Positions 10,196 through 23,222 of a DNA stretch of 64,000 nt are shown here, one piece after another. The DNA comes from Sinohyriopsis cumingii (lineage: Eukaryota; Mollusca; Bivalvia; Unionida; Unionidae): NCBI GenBank assembly GCA_028554795.2, contig CM068825.1, forward strand, positions 159,523,398 to 159,587,397, written 5' to 3'. The translations under genes and the position numbers were made by a program. The notes below the pieces were generated by a model. The model was not told the DNA's origin. It saw only the letters and a list, made by a program, of their open reading frames with translations, and did no database searches. How positions within the stretch are numbered: the first letter of the stretch is position 1; every line of letters starts with the position of its first letter.

Positions 10196-10587
10196 ATGGT
10201 AACTAACCAAATTGAAAAGATGCAGAAGTTACAAGACGTTCTAGACAATTTGGGATGATAGAGGAAATATTAACAAAACTGAGCGATGATTATTATTACA
10301 GTCCCCATCGCGTTAAGATAGAGATCAACAACTTGAGGAAGTGTAAAGAAATGTTGAGGGAAATGATAAAAGAAGAAAAGGAGGAGAAGGAGGATGAAGA
10401 GGACAAAAATAGGATGAGAGAATGGAATAATAAAATACAAAAGGAAGAAGAAAATGAAAGAAAGAAAGAGGAAGAAGAGAAGGAAAAACAGGAGGAGGAA
10501 AAAAGAAAAAAGAAGAAGACAACAGCGATAAAAAAACGAAGATGGTCAGGGATGGTCCTGGCTTTTAAAAAGCTGTCGCCAAAATAA
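10196..10587 (+). pseudogene. Fourth gene-like block: highly charged coiled-coil protein
   Basis: Two adjacent open stretches follow promoter module B copy 2: a short one from 10196 and a longer one at 10255-10587. The longer one is dominated by Glu, Lys and Arg and is predicted by eye to form a long helix or coiled coil with a basic tail. The hAT element at 10547 has inserted near its 3' end. No family is recognised. The block is broken. The minus-strand open frames over it are compositional shadows. Confidence 0.5.
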
Positions 10588-11893
10588 TCGCCAACCTCCA
10601 ATATTTTGTCGCCAATTTTCAAAAAGTGTCGCCAAAAAAAGTAGTGTACATTTTTCCAAGTGTTAATTTAGTCTATTAATGTAACAGGCAATGAAAATTA
10701 CAAAAGATGGATTAGTTAATACTTTAATTACAACAAGCATTAACAAAATGTTACAAAGTGTTACATGAAGATCCATCGCGATTTTAGGGCTGCCCACTTG
10801 TTGAATGCAGTTTCAAAGTCTAATTTTTCACATCTGTACATGCTGATTCTCATTAAATTCTCGAGAGATGAAATGCAGAGCTTATTTCTGATGTCAGTTT
10901 TTATGAGGTTCATCTTACTGAATCCACGTTCACAGTCCTCAGTGCTGACAGGTGACACCAGTAGTCTCTCAGCAGCCCCCCCCACCCCACCCCTTTTATG
11001 GATAGCTTCACAAAGCTTGTAGCGAATTGCTTCCTAAATCCCAAGAATGATCACTGAATGCTGCATAAATTTTCTCGACAAGAAAAATAGGATCTCCATT
11101 CCCACGAATGAAACTTACACGAGTCAACACCTGGCAATATTGGACCGTATATATAAGCGTAAATTCACACCCAATTTAGGGATTCTTTCACTCCTGTATT
11201 TTGAGAAATAAATAATTATTATTAATTATGCAAAACTGTTTTGGTTTTTTTTGCTATTTCTTGTTGCGGAGTTTAACTCTCTGCAGCCGTAACACGGTAC
11301 TGATGGCAAAAGGAAAAGATCAATGAGTAAAATGCTGCACTGGCGACAGAAGTAATTGTGATTGAGATTTTTTCCATTTGCTTTGTATTTATACACAGTA
11401 GTCGGTACTTCAAAGGTTATCAGTTTTCTATGAAGGTTCAGCAAAACTACTGTATTGGTATATGTATAAAAAAAAAAAAAAACAGAAGGATTAGCCATAC
11501 AATTAATTGTATCTGTTCTATTCACGTCTTCAGAAGTCGGTCAGTTGTAGATATAGTGCGGTAGCATGATTGACTGTATCACAGCATACAGTACTCAGCC
11601 CAGATGTCAGCATAAGCAGATTATGATGTAACAATGCACTGTAAAGATAGGGTTGTCCATAAGAACAAAGGATCGTTTGTGTAACAGATTGATTCCAATG
11701 CATTGCTTAGTCAAGTTTATGGCTTCCTTTCGTTCTGGCTATAAATTTATTCAGTCCAAATCCATGATTGTATGTACAAATTAAATAACCAAAAAGTCTG
11801 TCGCCAAAAAAATCGCCAGATGGGATATTTTTGTCGCCAATAAGGAAAAAAAATCGCAATTTGCGACATTGTCGAAGCCCAGGACGATCCCTG
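10547..11893 (-). mobile_element. hAT transposon copy nested in the 7.25-kb element
   Basis: Ends are CAGGGATGGTCCTGG at the left and, inverted, CAGGGATCGTCCTGG at the right. Subterminal regions on both sides carry repeated GTCGCCAA motifs, usual for hAT transposase binding. Flanking 8-bp sequences AAGATGGT (10539-10546) and ATGGTGGT (11894-11901) match at 6 of 8 positions, a decayed target duplication. Only a transposase C-terminal relic remains, so this 1.35-kb copy is non-autonomous. Confidence 0.85.
10761..11010 (-). pseudogene. hAT transposase C-terminal dimerisation domain relic
   Basis: The minus-strand frame contains PVSTEDCERGFSKMNLIKT, then IRNKL and LENLMRIS, the hATC dimerisation-domain pattern (CERGFS...MN..K...R..L....L..L). 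Only about 75-85 residues are left of a protein normally over 600 residues. The catalytic core is absent. Confidence 0.85.
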
Positions 11894-11939
11894 ATGGTGG
11901 TGGAAAAGAAGAAACTAGAAGAACAAGAAGAAGAAGAAT

Positions 11940-12309
11940 CCCAAAGGCCGTTTTCGGGGCCACTCCATTGCCTCGAAAAGATGTATTCTTCTCTTTGCCA
12001 TATGTATGTGGATCTTTCTTTGTCTATGTCTATCCAGTTCTATGTCCCCTCCCGCCAAGCTTTCTAGCTTTTTCCCCTACTGTCTGGTCCGATTGAGGTC
12101 AGTCCTTTGCAATATTGTTGCCAGTGGCCAGAACCAGGACGTCAATTCAAATTGTCGCCAAACAGTCTCATACCGTTGTCGCTATACTGTCCCAATATTT
12201 GTTGTCGCTCTATAGTCCCACTCATGTTAAATTCACCTTGTCGCCAAACGTTCCCACGACCTTTTAGATTGGTATTTCCATTGTCGCTGAAGTATCCCTT
12301 CTAATTACT
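11940..12309 (-). repeat. Right terminal inverted repeat of the 7.25-kb element
   Basis: Inverted counterpart of 5057-5440, ending ...AAGTATCCCTTCTAATTACT directly before the GGTATT target duplication at 12310-12315. Confidence 0.9.
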
Positions 12310-12805
12310 GGTATTTTACTTATGTTATCATAATATGAAATTATATACAAAGTGGCTTACCTTTTAATTGATAAAGCTCCTATTTCATGGGTGATTAACT
12401 ATTCTGTTCTCTTGAGATTTATATTAGTACATTAGTAGTTAAATATTTTGTTTTCGATATTTACCAAAGGAAAATAAATAAATACATAAATACATGAGGA
12501 TTGACAATCCATGATGAAAGGCCACTTCCTTGTTCGATTTTCTCAGAAATCTATTAATAGTAATATACGCATACTAATTTTCTTGATAAGCTGTATATTA
12601 ATTCACGACAAATGGTTGACATAAACTTTGGAAGAGTCCAATTCAAAATATACCACCCATGACTAAAGTGATGATGAACGATATTATGATGAACCTTCCT
12701 CTGTATTTATACATACATGTATGTGAAGATGTATACTAAGCACGTGAGTCAGGACAGTTTAGTTAGCTGTTTTATGTAGTTCACGTATATATACTACACG
12801 TTTTT

Positions 12806-13060
12806 GTTTTGGGTTTAACGCAATTTTTTTCGCACACGATAGGATATTTATAGCGGCCAGTATGACTGGTGGAGGAGAAATCAGAGAAAACCCAAGTAAG
12901 AACCATCGATACACGGGAACTACTAGCAAGCTTTCTCACATACCCACAGTGGCCGAGACCGAGGCTCAAACCCACACGGAGAGAAGTGAGATGGCAGTGG
13001 TCGTTAAGGGCGAGCGCTTTAGACCACTCGGTTACCCGGGAGTCCACTATACTGCATGTA
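12806..13060 (-). mobile_element. tRNA-derived SINE, family 2 (degraded copy)
   Basis: Read on the minus strand it starts GACTCCCGGGTAACCGAGTGG (A-box region), has a B-box (GTGGGTTTGAGCC), CTCCTCCACCAGTCATACTGG, then TTAAACCCAAAAC near the end. The same body recurs at 31889, 49328 and 54108. The tRNA-like head is not a functional tRNA. Confidence 0.8.
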
Positions 13061-13466
13061 ATACCGTCATTCCACGGTAATTACAGAATTACCGAAGTCG
13101 TTTATCTATAGGCATTCCTCCTTTCGTTTTGTTTCTTCGAGTTTTTGCTTGCCGAATTTATGTAACGGGATGAAATATTTTATTAATTTATTTTTACTTT
13201 CAGTTTTAATTGCATTAAAGAAGGATTATGAAATTATTGTGTTTTTCTACCTTTGTTGTACCCCTTGAGTGTGTAAGTCAACCTGAAGCTAGGATTACTA
13301 AATTTGTTGTTTTCTCTCCGGGCAATTAGGTAGTTAGGCTATCCTTATTCGGGGTAGGGTTTTTTGTATTGTGTTTTAAATCAATTACATGTCAATCAAG
13401 AAGCAATTTTGCCATTTCTCACTTTGAAAACTGTTAAAACTTTTTGCTTGTTCATTCTTTCTTTGA
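13061..13466. other. Intergenic sequence
   Basis: No gene, transposon or repeat is recognised. Confidence 0.4.
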
Positions 13467-13805
13467 AGTATTCATTGTCTATGATGTTTTGGGTAGTATT
13501 CATTGTCCAGGGTGTTTTGGGTAGTAGTCATTGTCTAGTGTGTTTTGGATAGTATTCGTTGTCTACGGTTTTGGGGTAGTATTCGTTTTCTAGGTTGTTT
13601 AGGGTAGCTTTCATTATCTATTGTGTTTTGGGTAGTATTCGTTATCTATTGTGTTTTGGGTAGTATTCATTGTGTAGGGTGTTTTGTGTAGTATTCATTG
13701 TCTAGGGTGTTTTGGGTAATATTCATTGTCTACGGTTTTGGGGTAGTATTCGTTGTCTAGGGTGTTTTTGGTAGTATTCATTGTCTACAGTGCTTTGGAT
13801 AGTGT
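13467..13805. repeat. Minisatellite, 28-bp unit, about 12 copies
   Basis: Units read AGTATTCATTGTCTAG followed by a GGTGTTTTGGGT-type end, with some 27-bp variants (CTACGGTTTTGGGGT). Units are moderately diverged. Confidence 0.9.
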
Positions 13806-13940
13806 AATTTCGATCGTAATGAACTTTTGGATGCAAGGATTGCAATGAAATTCTCACTCTTTTTTGTTTATGTTTTGTTTGTTCTTCTTGTAATTCTTGC
13901 TTTGTATAATTTTGATATTATTCTCAAAATATGTACATTT

Positions 13941-13972
<32 letters not shown>

Positions 13973-16900
13973 TAAAAGTTGTTGGGTATGAAATATTCGA
14001 TCATTTTATATTTCTATTTTTAAATATATTTGTGCGATATATGTCACTATGGGGTAGCAGCTTATGGGGAAGTTATGGTACTGACCAATGCCTAATGAAA
14101 CGGTACATATTTCCCGTTATATTTATTTGATTGATGATCTTTGAATCTATGTCGTTTTTTTGCTCAGTACAAGATTTGTGGCGGTAAAAATGTCTATATT
14201 TTCCAGTTGCTGATCACTCTTTCAGTATTCATGTCCGTACGCTGCAATGATATTTTATAGGAATGTATATTATAACTTTTTTTTGTTATAAATTTCTTTA
14301 CATTCCCAGATATGGTTTGACCATGTGATGCTTGAGATGATATGTTCGTCCAGTATGATGAGGTATCAAGATTTTTATGAAATGTATATGTTTGCATGTT
14401 TGATATATCAGATTTGTGTAATATGTACATTTTTCCATGAAATGTACATGATAAAGGATGTTCGTATATTCCAATGGAATTACTTGTATGTTATCGGGCC
14501 TTGAGAACAATTAACAGAATTGCAATCTGCCTAGTCTTATATAAGCCTTCCGTTCTGTCCATGTTCTTCTCTATCAGTCTACTCTCTCCCCAACTTGCTG
14601 TCACTCTGACTGGTTATACACCTGTAATTTACTATGTCTCTTCCTAATTCTGTCAGTGTATAGATTTATGTTTCTCCTTATTTCTCTGAATAATTCATGA
14701 ATATGAAATAATTCATTCTGACTCAGTGTATTTGCAAATAAATTGGTACGTATATGCACAAAATGCAACACACGGATGACTGAATTATGATGTATGTTCT
14801 TAATGTATTTTATTTGCATTGTTAGGGTGAAAATTCACCATGTTCAACTTATTACGCCACAACATATGACTGGCCAATTTCTTTTGACTCCGAGTCTAGT
14901 TTTGTAATATTTACATTTATAAAATGAAGCCCAAATTGGTGCGAAAATAACGTCTGACGCAGTCACAATACCGAAACGCATGGCTGACATGTATTCAACG
15001 AGTGATCAAACACTAAACTCTTCACCTAAATGTTACACTAACTCTGTCTCCTGTCAGGATATACTCAACATCTAAAGCTGTAGATTTAATAGAATGGATG
15101 TAAAAGAAACGAAGTAATTGTATCAATTCACATCAATAAAATAAATAACTGAAAGTTAGATTCTTTGTTATCTGGACCTAGCATGATACCGGAGTAGTGA
15201 CTAAACTGAGAGCAATGGAACGTCTCTACAATATAAATTTAAATGCATAGAATAATTGCCAGAATTTTTCAAAAGCGAGTACTCTCATTTTATTCATTAC
15301 TGTAAAGCGCTCCTTATCAAGTGACGAAGGATGTTTACTATTTCGTGTTAAAGCCTTTTAACGAATTATCTTATCATTTAAAACTTTTTTTTCAAACAAT
15401 AATAATGCCTACTGTGCAAAATCCGGCGAAGATTACTGGAATATCTATACATTAAACTATTATTGATATATAAAACAATCAGTCGTAGAAACACATATAC
15501 CAGTATTATCTGCCTACAAGCCAATTTGTTGTGACGTAGTCGATTTAGATTGGGTAAAATAAATTCGAATTATTAGGTTTTATAACTTTTGCTCTATTCA
15601 CTCTTGCCGGTGGTTTAATTACAAACGCCAACAACTTTTATTAGCGCGTCCTGCATGCAATAACAAAACCGAAGCTTGATGTTATAGAATAAATTGTGTT
15701 GATAATTGTAATCTTTTTTTTTTTTTGTTTTAGTCGGCACTTGTCAGCTATGCTTTTTGTTTCTAACCCCACAACGTCATACTACGGGCTAGAAGTCATT
15801 ACGTTCGGATGAAGCATTTAGCAATGGATTTTAAGTTTGCCTTTCATTGTACGGCATGCTGACATAGAATTGTTAACTTGTTCCTTATTTCCAATTGAAT
15901 AATTAATAGGTAACGAGTTACAAGTTCAGAAAGGAATAAGTAACCAGTTATTTATTCACGATTTTAAAAAAGTCACATTTAAGTTGGCTGGTTATTTCAT
16001 ATTTACATTGAACTGGCTGGTTGTTCCTTATTCCTGATTCAAAATGGAATATTTTACTGTTATGTATATTTAATTCATATTGTGCACTTAACATTCATTC
16101 GTGACTGTAAGTTGTAAACATAAAGTTTTTATGGCTAACTTTTGTCCATGATTGTAAGATGCAAGCGAAATGTTAACGTAGCAAGAATTCAAGGGCAACC
16201 GTATCTACATTTAGACTAAGTTTTTCCGATGGAAATCACATTCTATTATGATGTAGGCCAAGTGAAAATGTGTATAAATAGGGATTTGAGAAAGAAAAAA
16301 TTACCTCCTATTTATATAAATCTGTAACTTATAATTTGCTATATATTATTTAAAATATTTATTGGAATTAGTAAAGTGCTCATAGTCATTTTTGAACTTT
16401 TGATTTGTATGAACTCATTCCAAGATATACTGGACTACATCATTGCTTCATGTCAGGACATTCAATAGTACTGGAATGCATTTAGAACAGTCTGTGTTTT
16501 TAGGGGCTTGTGATTTAGGATTACTTTAGATTTAAATTGTTGGTTTCTCGTTCTTTCTGTCACAGATTTTAAAACAGAATCCTGGAGAACGTTACGTAAT
16601 GTTATAAATCAACAAATCTGTCTGAACAATTTTTTTCTTCATAAGGCTCTGTTGAAAAAAATATATAAAAAACCCCAGAATTTCCGTAAATAACACAGAG
16701 TAAGCAGCCTGTTCTATATTTGACGTTACTAATTAGAGCTATACGTGATTTAATGAAGGTTATTTCGTGAAATATTATGTAAGAAGCAATGAATGTGCTT
16801 TTATGTAAGATATATCACATACTAGCTATACTGGTTGCAGGATACCGCTTATCAGGAAGCACACTCTTGTAAAAATATTTTTTTTGAAGTCTCTAATATA

Positions 16901-17463
16901 AATGGGATTTTAAAAAATAAATAACTTCTTCCCCAATAAAATTCTCCGGAAAAAAGTCTGGTTTACCTACCGCACGAAAGAAAATATCTGCCTCCCGCCA
17001 TTGGCTGGTGGCTTATTCCAAATTGTTTTCAATTGAATTTAGCCTGTTCAAGGACCTGCATAGCCGTATAAGCATTTCGTCACACAAATGTAAAGCGGGG
17101 GAAAGGAGGGATTCAGTGTCATGTAAGAATGACTCATTTTACTGAATGCATCACAATTCTGGCACTAGCAATAGGGCTAACTGGGCTGTTTTTAACTTTC
17201 ATGATTTTATTTATTTGAAAGTAATATTACAATTCAGAATTCATTTCAAATTTATAAACAATTTTTGGTGCATTTTGCTCAGAATGGTGGCACACTTGTG
17301 TATTGCGAAATTCATGTTCTGATGTGAATATTTCATGATTAACAGTTCGTCAAATGAAATCGAAATCAGTCTGTTATGTTAGACATTAGTAATAGTTCTA
17401 GGTGTACAACTGTTTACGAATGGATGATGTATACTCATTACTTTTAAATAAATAAACAAAGAC
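13806..17463. other. AT-rich intergenic region
   Basis: A (TAT)n microsatellite lies at about 13942-13970. The minus-strand open frames between 14194 and 14819 show no conserved motif and are AT-rich. No exon or transposon could be supported in the rest. Confidence 0.45.
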
Positions 17464-17755
17464 GTCCGTGTGGCACAGTGGTTAAGGTTCAGGATTGTCA
17501 TGTAAAAATTCACTGGTTGGAGCCTTACAAGCGTCATTCGTTTTTTAAACAAATACGATGTGAAGAGTTTCAGATATTTTTTCAGAATGAAATATTGTCA
17601 AATTTGACACGTCCTTAGATAGTGATTTGGTGGTCATACTGATTATTTATTTCACGTTTACTATGTGCTACCCTCTCCTCTAGTGTTTTGGATGAGACTT
17701 TAAACCGATGTCTTTGTCGGTAGGATGTTAAACACGAGTTCACTCACCTACTACG
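17464..17755 (+). mobile_element. tRNA-derived SINE (another family)
   Basis: The head has a perfect A-box (TGGCACAGTGG, in GTGTGGCACAGTGGTTAAGG) and a B-box-like GGTTGGAGCC. A 3' module at about 17690-17755 (GAGACTTTAAACCGATGTC and GGATGTTAAAC) matches the style of widespread animal SINE tails. The middle is diverged. Confidence 0.6.
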
Positions 17756-17943
17756 TACTATTTCATAGATAATATGAAAATAAATGAAGGCTGTAAGTAT
17801 TTTGTCTGATACACATTTAACAAATCACAGCAATGGGTGTGAAAAGCATTGAAATGCATAATTATGTAGTAGAAATAGTTTTATTTTCAGCCATGATCTT
17901 CACAAGATCCCTTTCACAGTGGTAGTTTTCTCACCTCTAAAAA

Positions 17944-18060
17944 ACGTTTTGCAACGTTAAAAACTAACCCCATGGGTCATATTTTTAAACGTTGAAAACT
18001 AACCCCAGGGGTCATATTTAAACGCTGAAAAATGTCGTCGGGTCATTTTTATACACTGAA
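17944..18060. repeat. Short tandem repeat, about 35 bp x3, imperfect
   Basis: AACGTTAAAAACTAACCCCA at about 17953 is followed by AACGTTGAAAACTAACCCCA at about 17988 and a weaker third unit. Each is followed by GGGTCAT and ATTT. Confidence 0.75.
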
Positions 18061-18359
18061 TATAATCTTAGAGTATAGGCTTGTAAAGTGGAAATCGATG
18101 CACCCTGAATAATGTTTACACAGAAACTTGTTAATTCGTCCTTGTATTTCACAGGTGGAAAAAGATCCGACAGCCGTATTGTCGGAATGACTCATAGTCA
18201 TTCAGTAACGTTAAGGGATATGAAAGTCGATGTGACCAATGACAGAGATAGGTGTCACTTTCACAAAAATAAAAATCATTTTTTAACCCACCCACCCCTA
18301 CCCCAACAATAAAACTCAGAAACCCTTTAAATCAGTTTAAGTTTCATTGATAGCATTTC

Positions 18360-20200
18360 ATCAAATTAAAATGGACATCGCTGGACCTTTAGATGAGACG
18401 GTTAGAGGTAATTACATCTTGGTATCTCCTTTTTATATCAGAGAAAGGTTTACGACAAATACATTTTCTTTTTAATGTTTAATCAGGTGTCACAAAGAAA
18501 AGATGGTGCAATTAAAGAAGATGAGATCAATTTCTTGTCGTTAAAAATGAACGTTCAGTTCAAATAATGATCACGTTTACACATGGCATTGCTTTGCTTG
18601 ATTGACTTATGGGTTGCAATGCGCATGATTTAAAACTTCTTGTAATGCAGACAGGCAATAATTTCATATGATATGTAAATTTCAGTAACGTTGTAGGGCA
18701 GTTCCGTTGGCGCACTATAAATCGGTTTTGGTATTATAATCCATAACTGTAAAAGCTAAACTTAAACAAATCAAATATGTATCATTCAAAGAAACTTATT
18801 GTGTTCACTATACGTGTTATGCCACTGCATTCGAAGAAGAGGGTTCATACCCCATTTGACCCATATGCCCCTTTTCATCTTACCGTTTGTCAAATGAGGT
18901 TTACGCTCATTTCGAAGAGAAGAATGGTAGTACTTTTTCGCTTTTATTGGGTGATGGTATCACAAACAAGTCTTATTCCAATAATTTTACATGGGGCCTT
19001 TTCTCAACTATATATACGGGTGCGATCCTACACTTCTAGAAGTAGAAGTTCAAGTATATTCCACTAAGAAATATAATAGATTTATGTTCAATGGAATTTT
19101 CAACACAAACTTTTAATTACCGTTTGAAGGAAAAGTTCTTCTGTTTAAAAAAAATATAATTTATCCTTTTTATTGAAGCTACCCGGGTTAGTATTATATA
19201 TGATTTTAGTGACCCTGAGTTACCACGTGTATTTGTTGAAAAAGGTTAACAAAATTCTGCTGATGAATAAAAATAACTGACAAAAGTAGGATTTATGTTA
19301 CCAGAAATGTAGCAAATAGATTTTTCCCCCGAATTATCGAAATTATTTACTAATAAAATAAATGTTTATGTAGATTATTCTTTTGAAATAACCCTGAAGT
19401 TATACATTTTCGCTTGTTGCCACAGGCCATTTTTTTACTCGGACAATCCATTTTCAGTCGGACAGGCTTTATTCTTCTACCTGCTTCAGCTTGAATTTTT
19501 AAGTTCTTCAAAGTCCTCTAGGAGAAGAATCGTTCAGTCGAATAACTAAAAAACGGAGGTGATGTCATCTTTTCATTTTGGAACTACCTTATGTTTCTTC
19601 AAATTATGCCCTCAGTGGGACTTGTGTGTTTTAAAAATCTGTCTCTAGTCCTCATCAAATCCATACTTGGGACATAGATAAACAAGAGGCATATCTGACT
19701 CAAACTATACAAAAAATATTGCATTACGATGAAGGTCTTTTCCCTTAAAACTGTACAAATAAAATTTAAGTCCCCTTGGTCGACATTTATTTTCGTATCT
19801 TACCATATATTTTCAGGTAATAGATTCATCATGGTTTTCACGGACAATTTCACAAAATGGGTTGAAGCTGGATAATTCATGATAAATATGAAATTACAGT
19901 GATTATTGTGTAAACAAAATTCATTTGCACCTATTGCGTCACGAATATATTCGTTATGGGCCAGGGAAGAGAATTCTGTAACATACTAAATGATTTGTTT
20001 GGGGCCAAATTGATCACCGAATTCTATTCCATTACGATCCAGTCTGGCGATCAAACGGAAATATACAGGAAAAGCATTGTGTGGCATTTACGCGTTGTAT
20101 GTAAATGACCAATGTAATAACTTGTATAAGCTATTGCCACCTATTTTATTTGCCAACAGTTTCGACTCTATGGTTGTATGCTAAGTATGCAGATGAAGCG
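18360..20200 (+). mobile_element. Ty3/gypsy retrotransposon fossil (integrase remnants)
   Basis: Two stretches resemble Ty3/gypsy integrase: about 18371-18440 (MDIAGPLDET) and about 19815-20190 (FTDNFTKWVEA and beyond). They are separated by about 1.4 kb of unrelated sequence. Either one copy was split by a later insertion (both edges carry AGGTAAT, at 18406-18412 and 19815-19821) or these are two separate remnants. It is heavily broken, with many breaks, and old. No LTRs were found for it. Confidence 0.7.
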
Positions 20201-23200
20201 AACCCAACAAACTGAGTAATTTTCAACAAATAATTTATTTCTCTAACTTCTAAAATAAAGGTTTAAGAGGAACGTACAGTAACGTGAACCAAATACCAAA
20301 TAATCATAAAAGTTATATCACAAATCCTAAAATATAGAGTATTCTGAACTAATTCCAATCTTGAATATGCTGATGTACCAATGGTCTTGCTGTTTCACAA
20401 TGATATATCCAGAATATATATTTCAATGAAGTCACAATATAAATATCTTAAAATGTGTACAATGACCCAATCAGTAATACAACCATGACTAAAGGTTAAG
20501 CCCAAAGTTTGAGAAATAATTAAAGGACAGTAAGAAGACGAGTAGTCATTTCTCATGTTCAAATAAGTACCCTTGAAAAAAAAACAATCCAACTAATGGT
20601 CACGTCACGTAAGATTAATATAGTTTCTCGAATACTAGTTTATTTAGAGTAATTTGTAACATTGTTACCTTACACTGCTAATTTCGTCCAAAAATATAGA
20701 TTTTGTTCCATTTGTTATGATGTCCTTATTGTAGAAGGATTATGGAAATAAACCATTTAAATGTTTCTAAATTGTTCTGTGCAATTAAAAACTTAAATTG
20801 TAGGACTGTATACCATACGTAATATACATTGCATTGCTTTCACAAGGTATTCGATTTAACCTGCGCGAGACCAAAAAATGTTTTGTATCAGGGTCAATGA
20901 AAAGGTGTATTAGCGGTATTGTATTTGCACCGTGCACAGTTACCCTGCGCAGTTAGTTAATCAAAGCAGATAGGTTATAGGATTAAAATGAACCAACATA
21001 AAGGAAAAAGTAACAAAGCTATGATCGAAGGTGACGTAATGCAATATACGGCATACTCTACATATTCGTTTGATTGATGATCGCTTTTGACCAACATGAA
21101 TGTAAAATAAATATTCTTACTATATTAGAAGATTATTTACCGAGGTACCGAGAGAGAACCTATCAGTCTGATTTGGCGACCAAGGTATCATACTTTGCCA
21201 GATGGATTGATCGCATTTGCTGGAAGCAAGTTTTTAACCACTACGCTAATCGAAAAGAACCTATTGTAATTGTAACTTGGTTCCAGGTCAAATAGTTAAA
21301 ACAATTAAAAAATCAGTTGTGGTATTTTTATTCGCTGGCATTGTTTTATTATGATGGCTCAACCATCTATGTTAGGAAATTACGGGACATATAAATAATT
21401 AGTTCAACCATGAATGGCAGCTGAATCTAAAAAAAAATTTGTGGTTTAAAATTGGAAAATATTTACAATAGATCATGGACTGGTGATAATCTAACGTATG
21501 CTAAACTTAGCTGTTTCCAAATGATTTAATTATTTGAACCATATGCAGCGCAACGCATTAGATGGTGTCCGACTGTACAGAAACTGCACTAAAATATTCT
21601 AAATGTTTTGAACGGTTGAATCTGTTGAATATGTCCCAGCATTCTTTATAACCGAAAGAGGTGTTCTTCGTTTGTTTTATTATTTGCAACACACCAGGTG
21701 ATGTTTACAAAAATATTCATTCATGTTATAACTGTTGAACAAAAGAATGGAATCGCAGTAAATCATTCCCCATGTGCAGAATACAAAACAATTTAAAACT
21801 CAGCTGCTGTCGCAGCTGAAAAATCGTCAATAATATTGTGTAAATCTGGATGATGAAGAATATATATCCATTACAAAATTAAACAAAGAAGCCTGAAATA
21901 AAAAAGGACATTATTTAAAAGGAACGCCGAATCCATTATACAATACTAATAGACAATCTGATGGTCAATTCTGTTTTTTGTCAGATGAGTAATAAGCAAA
22001 GAGCAATATCGGACGAGCACAAATTAAAGAGCTCGTTGCTTCCATTAGGCAAACATCGTCACAGTAATTTTTTCTCAAGTGCAAATAATGACCAATGATT
22101 TGTGACAATATTTAACGAGAAACCCATCACAGAACAGATGAAATTTATATACAGGGTATAAAACTACTTCACAATTTCTTAAAGCTCTTTTTTCCATTAA
22201 CAGATTTTTATCCAAAAATAAAACACCATTAGGCTGAAAGTCTCAATTTCCTAATATCCTTAATCCAAATGAAATGTCACGCAAAAGGACACGCAGAACG
22301 TAGTTCTTCTTCATACTGTTATTTGAAAAAAATTCAAGGAATTAAAATAACTAATTTAACTTGTTTCCCTACAAGAATTATTAACAATATACTTTGTATT
22401 TTGAAATTTTAACTATACCAAAGTCTTTGTAATATATCAAGTACTAAATGGAGATGAAAGGTTTATTCGTGTTCCGATACGTTTCGTCTTTGATCCCAGT
22501 TAGATTAAATACGTCGGTGTAGTTAGTAGTTAGAAAAAAAGCAAATCCTTTTCTTAAAGAATGGACATACTGTCCTTTGAAAGGGAAATGTTCAGGTTTG
22601 GGTCAAAATTAACAGGCTTTATTTGTATTAATTCTCATTAAATTATAGTAAACAAAAGTTTTAAAGCTAAATTATTGAAATAGACACAATTTTTTTTTAA
22701 AAATAGCTCAATATGAAATAAGTATGTTCCATATAGCGGTCTCAAATAATGTACAGAGTTTCAATATGTAAGACTCGTAAAGGCCTAAGTGATTAACTAA
22801 CATCATATTTCACACAAATTATACTAAATTTACAAAGTCACTCTAATCCTAACGTGTCGCTTTAAGAGAAATATTATGCTACGTGGACACCATAATGCAT
22901 TATTTCATTCATTAGGTACGTAATTTTAAAAATTAAAATTTGTGCATCACTTATATTCCAAATATTTTAATACAGTCCATTGTTACCCCTGTTTCCAAGG
23001 CCTTCAGTACAATAGTAAATGTTAACTGTAGGGTTCTAAAATGGGAAAATATAAAAAATAATGGTCTTTTTTTCACCTAAAGACCGCACATCACGGGACC
23101 CCTAATTTAACGCCCTTGATGTTTTTTCTTGATTCTCTACTTTAAGAAATTAGGGAGGATATAGGGTTACAATACTAGAACTTTCAAAAAAGAGGACAAT

Positions 23201-23222
23201 CCAGAGAGTAGGTGTATCTGTA
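20201..23222. other. AT-rich intergenic region
   Basis: No gene could be supported. The 73-residue open frame at 21074-21295 lacks family motifs. The region may contain further decayed retroelement sequence, but nothing is recognisable. Confidence 0.4.

Larger units (their letters stand above)
5057..12309. mobile_element. 7.25-kb Polinton-class (virus-like) element with long terminal inverted repeats
   Basis: The outermost bases are AGTAGTTAAAGGGG on the left and, inverted, AGTAATTAGAAGGG on the right. They are flanked by a perfect 6-bp direct repeat GGTATT (5051-5056 and 12310-12315). Ends starting AGT, terminal repeats of hundreds of bases and 6-bp target duplications are known for Polinton/Maverick elements. 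Inside are five promoter-like modules, three or four small gene-like blocks encoding charged proteins, three candidate histone-type stem-loops, a 131-bp tandem repeat and a nested hAT insertion. No DNA polymerase, integrase, ATPase, protease or capsid gene is recognisable. The terminal repeats differ by very roughly 15-20% by eye, so it is old. The gene-like blocks are broken, with a handful of breaks in all. It may be a non-autonomous relative or a distinct family. Confidence 0.8.

Noticed and set aside
10296-10622. Minus-strand open frames rich in Ser, Phe and Leu
   Set aside because: They are shadows of the Glu/Lys-rich plus-strand block.
21074-21295. 73-residue open frame as a gene
   Set aside because: No family motif, AT-rich surroundings and no splice or promoter context.
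23041-23222. Possible LTR or virus-like element start near GGGACCCCTAATTTAACG
   Set aside because: No paired end or target duplication could be found.
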